A stretch of DNA of 64,000 nucleotides. It comes from Reclinomonas americana ATCC 50394 (Eukaryota > Jakobida > Jakobea > Jakobida). Where the stretch lies: NCBI GenBank assembly GCA_048213135.1, contig PS015049.1, forward strand, positions 170,098 to 234,097, given 5' to 3'. Numbering within the stretch: position 1 is the first letter of the stretch; the number at the start of each line of letters is the position of its first letter. A program made the position numbers and the translations under genes. This document shows positions 17,801 to 27,100 of the stretch, piece by piece. Below the pieces are notes generated by a model, which was given only the letters and a program-made list of their open reading frames with translations, did not search any database and was not told where the DNA came from.

Positions 17801-18145
17801 AAGCTCACTGAGTGTCACAGTCCGCTCACTGCCTCGAAGGGTTTCTCCGACAAACAACTGACAATGAAATGCATGAGAATGAGAGACAACTCTCTCTCTC
17901 TCACACACACTCTCACACTCAACCTTTCGTCTCACATACGATGCACTGGCCTTTTCTGCCAGTGCGGCCGCCTGTCGCTCTCCCTCGTGACACACTGTGC
18001 GCACGAGATAGAATGTGTGTGGAGAGAGCTCGTGGTCTGTGTCGACATCGACTCGTGCAGTGGAGGCAGAGGAGGAGGAGGAGGAGGCAAGACGCGAGCG
18101 AGGAGGAGAGCTGTCGCGTCGTGCACGTTTGCGCAGAGGTTCCAT
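14855..18145 (-). CDS. TDP1: Tyrosyl-DNA phosphodiesterase 1 (TDP1), phospholipase D superfamily
   Basis: Exons on the minus strand: 17996-18145 (ATG), 17801-17857, 17659-17731, one from 17605 to 17547 or 17478, 16725-16916, 16569-16647, 16380-16484, 16143-16312, 15965-16083, 15566-15782, then one starting at 15511. Probable 3' exons are 15183-15343, 15073-15126 and 14855-15004. Key motifs: first HKD-like site HHVKLLVVRR followed by TTANFREVDWHGRLNTVW; LILSKPGRYPLYRGSG; second site CHAKLYTTING; then GSHNVTGAAWG and WELGVLFHP, as in TDP1. The N-terminus is basic and Ser-rich. TDP1 hydrolyses 3'-phosphotyrosyl links left by trapped topoisomerase I, in the nucleus. One intron is GC-AG (16313-16379). 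How the end of the WELGVLFHP exon joins the last exons is unsure: without splicing the frame stops at 15395. The FPFPID motif matches the family's FPVPYD-like position. Confidence 0.88.
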
Positions 18146-18260
18146 TGTGTTTGTGTGTGTGTCAGACAGAGGACGCGACGTGACTCAAAGACACTCTCGT
18201 TTCATACAGTTCTCGTTGTCAGGAACAGCACACGACGGCAGGTGGGTTGCCAGAGGTCAC

Positions 18261-19569
18261 TCAGACACTCCCTGTCACTGCTGCTGCTGCTCCCTCTTCA
18301 TCATCGCCAGCGGCATCAATGACAGCACCAGCAGCAGCTGCAGACAAGGCAGATGGTGGCGGCTGCGCTGGTGGTGGTGCGGAGAGCGGGGTGAGTGCAC
18401 CACTGGCCGCGAAGAACTCGTCGGTGGAGGAGGAGTCGCTGTCGTTGCCGGTTCTTGCGTCCAGTCTCCAGTCGTCGTCGGGATCTGCAAAATCGTCGGG
18501 CAGCAGCGACACGAGCAGCTGGCCCACGAATTGGCCGCGTTGCTTTTGTTCCGCCGTGATGTCACTGTGCGGCGTCAAGTGTGAGAGGGACAGAGGAGGC
18601 GAGAAGGAGGAGAGAATGGCCAAACCTCTCGCCCTTTTGTGATTTGCCGCCCTTGCCGCCGGCGTCTGCCGCCGATTTCGACGACGAACCGGCAGACACC
18701 GAAGCAGCGGAAGAGGCACCCGAGGACTTTCTCTTGGGTAGTGGCACGTTGGTGGTGTCTTGGCCGGAGATGAACTTGCATGCGGGGCTGTGGCGTGCGT
18801 GCTCGGCCCTGGGTGGTGAGGGAAAGGGAAAGGGTAGTGAGGGCAAGGGTGGTGAGGGCAAGGGTGAGGAGGGAGAGGGTGGTGAGGAAAGGGTGAGGAG
18901 GGAAAGAGTGGTGAGGAAAAGGACGATGAGGGAAAGGGTGGTGAGGGAAAAGGTGGTGAGGGAAAAGGCTATAAGGGACAGGGTGGTGAGGGAAAGGGTG
19001 ATGAGAAAAGAGTGATGAGGTAATGTGTGGTGAGGGAAAGGGCGATAAGGAGAAGGGCGATGAGGGAGAGGGCGGTGAGGGAAAGGGTGGTGAGGGAAAG
19101 GGTGGTCAAGGAAGGATGATGAGGGAAAGGATGGTGAGGAGGGAAAGGGCGATGAGGAGGGTAAGGGCGATCAGGGAGAGTAAAGGGTGATCAGGGAAAG
19201 GGCGATGAGGTAAGGGTGGGTGCTGCGGCGAAAGGACACAGAACAAAGCGAAGAGAGTGTGAGAGAGAAAGAGAGGGCAAGAGAAACAAGACAAGCACTG
19301 CACATGGGAAGCGACGGCATGTAGTTAATCAGAGTGGAGGCAACTGCATCGCGAGAGTATCCGCGGGGGAGAGAGAAAACGGCACTGCTTCGACGCAACA
19401 GAGATGGGGGAGTGAAGAAGACAGAATGAGAGAAATAGCGAGTGAGAGAAGAGCTGCACGAGGACGGCGCATGCAAGCGACGGCATGTTACGGGAAAGGC
19501 GAGAAGAGCAAGAGAGGGGCGAGACACAGAGAGACATACAGAGAGAGAGAGATGTAAAAACCAGAGATG

Positions 19570-19601
<32 letters not shown>

Positions 19602-20224
19602 TGTAAAGAGAGAAGAGGGAAGGAGCGAGCGAGGAATAATGGATGGCGTTTGGAAGCGACCACATATTAAGGGTGACACCACAAACAGAGAGTCGAACGA
19701 TGCAGAGAGAGAGAGAGAGAGAAATGCACAACGACAACACGCCGGAACGACAGGTCGTCGCGAACAGATACGAAGGGGATGGTGCTATCACGGAGAGAGA
19801 GCGCGGGAGAGAGCGACAAAACACAACGACAAGACGTCAGAGCGACAGTTTGTCAACGACAGAGACAAAGCGGATGGGGCTATCACGGACGAGAGTTCAC
19901 GAGGACGGCAAGAGACAATGCACAACGAAGGGTGCAATGCCTTGCATCAGCAAGCAGGGAAAAGCACTCTCCCGCATCGACACACACCATGGATCATCCT
20001 CGGGTTCCCACTCCAGTAATGCCACATGACACGAGAAGCACTGCAGCGCGCACGAGTCAAATCACTCATTCCACCTCCTCGCCCCTTCTTCTTCTCCTCA
20101 TGCTCATCAACCACGCACCACCGTACGATCGCCACCACCAGGTCGATTGGGATCGGGGTGGAAGAAGAAGCCAGCTGCCGCCAGTGACTCGGGTGTGGCC
20201 GCCGTGTTGGAGTGTGGCCATTTG
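18261..20224 (-). CDS. BIR-domain protein, Survivin/Bir1 type (5' exon missing)
   Basis: Visible exons on the minus strand: 20119-20224, 19988-20040, 18626-18808 and 18261-18564 (TGA); phases all agree. Joined, the first three give one type II BIR domain: KWPHSNTAATPESLAAAGFF, HPDPNRPGGGDRTV, CFSCHVALLEWEPEDDPW, AEHARHSPACKF. The zinc ligands are the CxxC pair, the His of AEH and the Cys of SPAC. The rest is a basic/Ser linker (LPKRKSSGASSAA) and an acidic/Ala tail, 165 residues in all. Type II BIR proteins (Survivin, fungal Bir1) belong to the chromosomal passenger complex with Aurora kinase and INCENP; that role is inferred from the domain. No RING or CARD is seen. The exon upstream of 20224 must add the RLxTF strand and the start. 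It was not found and probably lies in or near the N gap 20552-21261. Confidence 0.85.
18809..19987. repeat. Minisatellite-filled intron splitting the BIR domain
   Basis: This 1.18-kb intron separates the codons for EPEDDPW and AEHARHSP within one zinc-binding domain. From about 18810 to 19215 it is a tandem array of 12-bp units close to GGTGAGGGAAAG (sense strand CTTTCCCTCACC). It then becomes looser GA-rich sequence with (GA)n near 19560-19600 and 19705-19725. Splice sites are GTGTGTGTCG and CACCCAG. Several 40-60 bp segments of the looser part (around 19490, 19800 and 19870) look like diverged copies of one another. Confidence 0.8.
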
Positions 20225-20379
20225 CTGGAGAAGAAAAGGATGCAACAGAGAGTGAGTGAAGAAGGAGGAGGAGGAAGAGGAGGAGAAGATGATGATGATG
20301 AAGAAGAAGAAGAACAAGAAGAAGGAGAAGGAGGACGAGAAGGACGAGGAGGAGGAGAGAGAAACAGACACTCTTACTC

Positions 20380-20412
<33 letters not shown>

Positions 20413-20510
20413 CACTGAGACTTCAGTTTCTCTCTCATTTCCTCAGCAAGTCACACACACAGAGTTGTCGAGAGGATGTGTACTTGAGTGTGAAGGTGTG
20501 TTCTCCTCCA

Positions 20511-20541
<31 letters not shown>

Positions 20542-22311
20542 TCTCACTCACNNNNNNNNNNNNNNNNNNNNNNNNNNNNNNNNNNNNNNNNNNNNNNNNN
20601 NNNNNNNNNNNNNNNNNNNNNNNNNNNNNNNNNNNNNNNNNNNNNNNNNNNNNNNNNNNNNNNNNNNNNNNNNNNNNNNNNNNNNNNNNNNNNNNNNNNN
20701 NNNNNNNNNNNNNNNNNNNNNNNNNNNNNNNNNNNNNNNNNNNNNNNNNNNNNNNNNNNNNNNNNNNNNNNNNNNNNNNNNNNNNNNNNNNNNNNNNNNN
20801 NNNNNNNNNNNNNNNNNNNNNNNNNNNNNNNNNNNNNNNNNNNNNNNNNNNNNNNNNNNNNNNNNNNNNNNNNNNNNNNNNNNNNNNNNNNNNNNNNNNN
20901 NNNNNNNNNNNNNNNNNNNNNNNNNNNNNNNNNNNNNNNNNNNNNNNNNNNNNNNNNNNNNNNNNNNNNNNNNNNNNNNNNNNNNNNNNNNNNNNNNNNN
21001 NNNNNNNNNNNNNNNNNNNNNNNNNNNNNNNNNNNNNNNNNNNNNNNNNNNNNNNNNNNNNNNNNNNNNNNNNNNNNNNNNNNNNNNNNNNNNNNNNNNN
21101 NNNNNNNNNNNNNNNNNNNNNNNNNNNNNNNNNNNNNNNNNNNNNNNNNNNNNNNNNNNNNNNNNNNNNNNNNNNNNNNNNNNNNNNNNNNNNNNNNNNN
21201 NNNNNNNNNNNNNNNNNNNNNNNNNNNNNNNNNNNNNNNNNNNNNNNNNNNNNNNNNNNNNACTCATTTCCTCAACAAATCACACACAACAATGAGAGTT
21301 GTCAAGAGGTTCCTCTGACAATTCACAAGCATGCCTCTCTCTCTCTCTCACACACACACACACTCTCTCTCTTCCTGTCTCTCTCTCTCTCTCACACTCA
21401 ACTTCTCAAATGTTTTGAGTCGCGCGGCCTCCGAATTCATTGCGCCTCCCGCAAAAGGCACTTCCGCAAACATGGTGGCACTCTCTCAAATAACAAACAC
21501 ACACTCTTACTCACAGTGTGTGCGCGCGCGTGTGAGTGTGTGTGAGAGAGAGAGTGCGTGTGTGTGTGATGTCCAGTTGTCCGTCTCTCAAAAAGCTTGT
21601 TTCTTCCTCTCACTCTCTCTTTGTGAGTAGAGACAGGCACCAGACAAGTGAACAATGTCGGCGTGTGTGTTGTGGTGTGCCAGAAACAGTGTGTCCTGTG
21701 TGTGCGCGACTTCGGAAGTTGTTCGTCAAGGAGCTCTTCCTTGCACTCAAGCCTTGCGGAACTGTGATTCTGCGCTTTTGCTTGCCCGGCTTCATGGTTG
21801 CAGGATTTAAGGGGGGTCCAGAGCTGCAGAGGAAATTCGACTTCGAGATCAAGTTTTCGTCCAAACAGCAACACAGCTGCATGGTGATCATCATCTTGAG
21901 TGAGCTCCAGGTACGGAGATATCTCAGAGCAGTACGAGGAAAGGCCGAAACTCGTACAACAAGGATACAGCTGTTGCTTGTTTGTTGGTGAATGAATTTG
22001 TTGTGTTGTTAAACATGCCATCGACGGTTGATCTTATCGCCAAGTCACCACAGTCCTGACGGCAGTGGCAGGTTTGTGTGTGTGGGTTCGCTCTCACAAG
22101 CCGAGAACTGCAATCTTTACCGCACAGTGGATCTGAACGCAATTACACAGACGCTCAGTACTGAGATGATCACCACGTCGAAATGCTGGTGGCTGATTGG
22201 ACCTGAACACATCAACTACACATACATTCGATTGGCACTGCGATGAGGAGCTGCGACGGGAGGGGGGATAAACAACAATGTCGCTGCTCTTCGCTCTCCT
22301 TCTCTGTCTCC
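20225..22311. other. Gene-poor interval with microsatellites and a 710-bp N gap
   Basis: From 20225 the sequence is GGA/GAA repeat, then CT and CA/GT arrays up to the gap at 20552-21261. More CT/CA arrays run to about 21570. The flanks of the gap resemble each other: CTCATTTCCTCA, CACACACA and GAGTTGTC(A/G)AGAGG occur on both sides, so the gap probably spans diverged tandem copies. Between 21600 and 22310 there is non-repetitive sequence without a credible gene: frames are short, lack splice support and resemble no family. The missing first exon of the BIR gene should lie somewhere here. Confidence 0.6.
21862..21900. repeat. 39-bp dispersed element, copy 1
   Basis: The core GCAACACAGCTGCATGGTGA followed by TCATCATCTTGAG recurs with few changes at 23597-23635 and 23682-23720, all in the same orientation and all in non-coding DNA. 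It is not a microsatellite, and no terminal repeats or open frame are attached. Confidence 0.7.
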
Positions 22312-23356
22312 TCACTCCACGAGGATGCCGCCCCACTCCACCACCTGGAACGTGGTGCTGTTGCGCAGCGCACCCGTCGCCGCCAGCTCGTCCATCACCG
22401 ACTCGGCAGTGGCCTCGACCGCCGCGCTCTGCAGCGCCGCCACCTGCTCACCAGCCGCCACCGCCTTCATCGCAAAGAACACACGATGCAGCAGCGCCGG
22501 TGCCGGTGACACCGACAGCGTCGACACATTGGCGGCGACCTCCTTGGGCGACAAGAAGCGAATGGCCACGTGCTCGTGCGCCTCCAGCTTCGGCGACCAG
22601 TACGTAATGGCCTCGAAGCGCTCCGTGTCGCTCAACCCGACACGCGAGAGCGCCACCTCCAGCCACTCGCTCACGTGCGCGCCACGCACCACATGGCAGC
22701 CCGTGTCAGCAGTGACCGGGGGCTGGCGATCGGCCAGCGAGCACTCGTAAAAGAGTGCCGGAACGCGCTTGCCGCCATTGTGCAGGAACGATGCGTGGCC
22801 GTCGACGCTGGGCGACACAGTCGCAGCGTGCCACAGGAAGCCGGACTTGGTGGTGCAAGGCTGGGGAAGGAGGAGGAGGACGAGGAGGAAGGAAGTGAGA
22901 AAGAGGAACGGTTTGTCAGTGACCTGTGTGCGTGCGCGCGCAACTCTGGGCCACGGGGCGACCAGGCGATTGCCCTTGGTCAGCTGCACAGTGAACGACA
23001 CGTCATGCAGCGGCACCGGTGTGTACGCGTAAATGACCGGCTTGTCGCAGGTGCTGTAAGAGAGAGAGACAAGTGAGCGACAAGAGAAGGAGAGTGAGAG
23101 GCAACATGGGAAGGTGTGAGACAAGAGCAGGAGAGTGAGAGATAAGGAAAGGAGAGTGAGAGACACGGGATGGAGAGTAAGACAGTACGACTGTACGTCT
23201 CTCTCTCTCTCTCNNNNNNNNNNNNNNNNNNNNTTCGAAGACAAACAAGTGAGCGTGTTGCTCTTGTGTGCTCTCTCTCTCTTGTGTGTGTGTGCGTAAC
23301 TTGCAGGTCACAACGCCGGCGGAGGCGTCGCTGCTGGGTGCGTCAAAGTCGGCCAT
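22312..23356 (-). CDS. Uncharacterised protein with KPVIYxY motif (bacterial-like family)
   Basis: Exons: 23301-23356 (ATG, MADFDAPSSDASAGVVTC), 22924-23053 and 22312-22860 (TGA), about 244 residues, phases consistent. The second exon carries TCDKPVIYAYTPVPLHDVSF and LTKGNRLVAPWPR. The third carries GFLWHAATV, ALFYEC, CHVVRGAHVSEWLEVALSRV, GLSDTERFEAITYWSPKLE and a C-terminal helical region. From memory, the layout (CxKPVIYLYP near the start, then a W...YW.P.L core with 'GL...E...F..YW') matches uncharacterised bacterial and protist proteins. Its function is unknown to me. There is no signal peptide or membrane segment. A 20-N gap sits in intron 1. The end of exon 2 could instead be about 18 codons earlier. 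Confidence 0.75.
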
Positions 23357-24157
23357 GGTGCGCGCTCACACAAAGAAGAAAAAAGTGATTGAGGAGTGCG
23401 AGAAGGTGTTCGAGAAGTTCGCGCACTGTATACACATGTACAGCGGTTTTCATCTCGCGTGCACCCCTCGCGTTGATGTGTGAGGGACGTTGTGTGTTGG
23501 CACTGCTTACCACGTGCTTTGAAAGCAACAAAAACAAGTGCTTGCGACGTGAGATATCATGACATGTCCGGAAACTTACTGTACCATGACATGAACCAAA
23601 CAGCAACGCAGCTGCATGAGGATCAGCATCTTGAGGGAGCACTAGACAACAACAACAACAACAACAACAACTTTACTAATACAAACTGCGACACAGCTGC
23701 ATGATGATCACCATCTTGATTACTCAAACATCACGGAAACAGCATAATGCTGGCGTTTCTGCAAGAGAAACCACGAGCTCATTTGTCTGCTGTGTGCTGT
23801 GCAGCTACTTTNNNNNNNNNNNNNNNNNNNNNNNNNNNNNNNNNNNNNNNNNNNNNNNNNNNNNNNNNNNNNNNNNNNNNNNNNNNNNNNNNNNNNNNNN
23901 NNNNNNNNNNNNNNNNNNNNNNNNNNNNNNNNNNNNNNNNNNNNNNNNNNNNNNNNNNNNNNNNNNNNNNNNNNNNNNNNNNNNNNNNNNNNNNNNNNNN
24001 NNNNNNNNNNNNNNNNNNNNNNNNNNNNNNNNNNNNNNNNNNNNNNNNNNNNNNNNTCCCCCTTTCCCATCATACCATCGTCAACAATCAACACTGATTC
24101 ATTCTTGTCATTCCACGAGCGTCATTCTTGTCATTCCGTGAGGGTCATCATTTGCGC
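23357..24157. other. Intergenic region with CAA repeat, dispersed element copies and a 245-bp gap
   Basis: This holds the promoter side of the KPVIYxY gene, the (CAA)n tract, two copies of the 39-bp element, N at 23812-24056 and a direct repeat near 24100-24145 (TTCTTGTCATTCC twice, 25 bp apart). No gene is supported. Confidence 0.6.
23597..23720. repeat. 39-bp dispersed element, copies 2 and 3, separated by (CAA)n
   Basis: Copies at 23597-23635 (core GCAACGCAGCTGCATGAGGA) and 23682-23720 (core GCGACACAGCTGCATGATGA) flank a (CAA)8-like tract at about 23647-23672. They match the copy at 21862-21900. They lie just upstream of the minus-strand KPVIYxY gene. Confidence 0.7.
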
Positions 24158-27100
24158 TCACTCAAACACCGTTACCGTCACCGGCAGCGTCACTGCATAA
24201 TTCTCCGGTGCGTACATCTCCTCAATCTTGGCGGCCGGCATCACAAAGTGGCCGCTGCTGGTCACGCGCACGAGGTAGCGTAGCGATGACTTGCCGGCAA
24301 ACAGGCGCTGCCGTGCGTACACAAAGAAAGAGACGATGAGCAACACACATGATAGCAACAAGAAGCTATGCTTTTCCCCCCGCACCGCAGAATAGCAGAG
24401 CAAGCTCTCGTCACGCGGCATCAGCGAGCCCAGGGTGCAGAAGGGGCGGAACTCACGCTGGCGAACAACTTCGCCACCAGCCAGGTTGGGATCCACGTAC
24501 TCGAAGCAAGCGGCGTAGCTTGTGAGAAAAAGAGTGGAGCGATGAGCACGTGCGCGACAAAACACTTGGATCACTGCATGGAGAGAACTCACCGATCCTG
24601 CAGACACGCGTGGTGCTTGGTGGTGCGTGTGCGCACGGTGGTCTTGATGCACACCAGCGCACCGAGTCGCACACGAATCTCACGATCGGAAACCACAATC
24701 ACACTGCGCCGTTGCGTGTGTAAGTGCCAATTCCCCCGCGCCAATCACTTCCCCGCCTTCAGCAGAAACGCAACTCCTCCGCCGCGTTCACTCCCTTCAC
24801 CGACCGCTCGATCACAAAGTTGCGAGACACGGCTTGCGCAGCCTCCAGCGTGCGAGCCGAGCGGAGGGAGATATCGTAGAAAACTGCGCACGCACCCCAC
24901 GTGTCAGCAACACAAACACTCCCAGCGGCGGAAGCAGTAGTAGAAGCAGTCTGGCGTACCTGGCGGTCCACTGCTCTTGTGCAGCGTCAGTCGCTGACGC
25001 TCCTCGTCGAGGTCACGCGTGCGGACCACCGCCGTCGACACGTCGCCGCCGGCCATGTCGCTCGCGACAAGCTGGCGCTGGCGGTAGTACACGGCCACAG
25101 GCGAGACACCTTCGGCGGAGACCACCTGCGAATAGTACAGTTGCATGGCTGCGACCACGGCAGCGTTGGCCTGCGTCGTAGAAGCATGAGCATTGATATC
25201 TCCATACTTCTCTCCCTCCCCCTTCCACCTCCCTCACCTGGGTCGTGCCAAAGTGCGCGCGGGTGCTTCCCTTCAGCACGTGCTGCAGGCCCTCAGCAAG
25301 GCGGTGCTTGAGGCCCATGAGCGGCGCCAACACAGCCTGCATTCATTCATTCACGCGTTGTGTGTGTGAGACACACACTGATACCCTCCCATCATATAGA
25401 TATACACACTCGTCGGTACCTTGTGCGCCCAGTCCGTGCCAGCCAGCAACTCCTCCAGCTGCACAATTGTGCGGATCATATAGGCCGACGAACGCGCGCT
25501 GTCACTGTACCACCAACAAACGCGCTTGCGTCAGCACACTCCTTGTTCGACATCGTCACCTAACAACCCGTACTCACCACAGGCACAACAACTCGGCCGC
25601 GAAGAAATTGAACTGGAGGCCAGAGCGCATCTTTGCCATGCGTCCATCGTCTTCGACACTGCACGCCGCACATTGTGAGCAACACACAAAAAGACTCGAC
25701 AATTGCGACGAAAGAAAAACAAACATGTGCACGCACCTTTGCAGCACCAAATCCACCATGCGCCGCACCTGCTCCAGACACTTGTCGGCCGCTTCGTTGT
25801 TGCCGGCATCGCGCAGCTCAACCTCGTACTTGATGGCGGCCGGCAGCAGCAGAATCGACGAATCAATGTCCAACGTGGTGATGTCCTGCACCGGCGACGT
25901 GTGAGATGCACAGACTGTCGGAGCGAGAGAGAATACAGCGACTGACCTCCACGTCATAAAGCTCGTTCAGAAGCGGGAAAGCGGCATCGCACACTCTCCG
26001 TGCCTCCGACAACTCGGCTGCATTCTCACGCGTGTGAGCAACATACTTCATATTTAAAAAAGCATAGGGGAGCACATGGGAACATACCCGTGAGAGCAAT
26101 GTGATAGAGAACGGCATGGGGCGCAGGGTGATTGATCCGACCTTCCCGGTGCACACGATGCGGGCACGCGGCCAGCACGAACTCGAGCAGCGACAGCACC
26201 TTTTGCTGCAGAGCCGGTGGCAGGTGTGCGAGCGCCACCTCCTTGACCTGCAGCAGCGCACGCGCGGCCAGCAGTGTCGGCCACGCCTGTGGCTCAGCGT
26301 CGTTGGCTTCATTCCAGAACGTCAGGCCGTTGAATGGCACACTCTGTGGGGCATCACAGGTTCATAAGTTCGCTGCAATCCTAATCGGCCCCCTTCCCCC
26401 TTCAACACTCACCCTCTTGCGAGACTCGANNNNNNNNNNNNNNNNNNNNNNNNNNNNNNNNNNNNNNNNNNNNNNNNNNNNNNNNNNNNNNNNNNNNNNN
26501 NNNNNNNNNNNNNNNNNNNNNNNNNNNNNNNNNNNNNNNNNNNNNNNNNNNNNNNNNNNNNNNNNNNNNNNNNNNNNNNNNNNNNNNNNAAGAATGCGGG
26601 GAGAAAGCGACGAACCATCTGAATGCGGTAGTCTGCAAGTGTGCGACCATCCTGCAACAACAAACGACGCACAGTGAATACAGCACATCAGACTTCATCA
26701 AAGGGGGGAGATTGAGACAGAAAACACGCACCTCCAGCTGCTTGCCTGCGAAAATGAGGCGCTATGCGGAAAGACAAGAAACCAAAGAAGAGTCAGCACG
26801 CAGGCCGACTCGGGGACAACGCACAATGCACCACACCTGCTGATCTGGCGGAATACCTTCCTTGTCTTGGATAAGGTACTTGATATCCATAATTGTGCTG
26901 ACGGCGTCCACAATAATCGTGATTGTCTTGCCGGTCTGCGAGAATTTGATCAGCCTCCAGGCACTTGCGCGATCGTCGCAAAAATAATGTCGACACACTC
27001 TCTCTCTTCCCCCACCACACCCGCAACGCACCAGAGTCTTCACAAAGATTTCGAAGGACGAGCCAAACACGTACACGCGATCCACAGGTGACGGATAGAA

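Noticed and set aside
21536-21991. Plus-strand frame of 151 codons as a possible gene
   Set aside because: It begins at a GTG, starts in GT repeat, has no splice-supported neighbours or recognisable family, and overlaps a copy of the dispersed 39-bp element.
27032-27055. Ubiquitin similarity as a chimeric read from a polyubiquitin gene
   Set aside because: The domain is diverged at many positions, has its own introns in local style, and shares an exon with macroglobulin codons, so a simple assembly chimera is unlikely, though it has not been excluded by reads.
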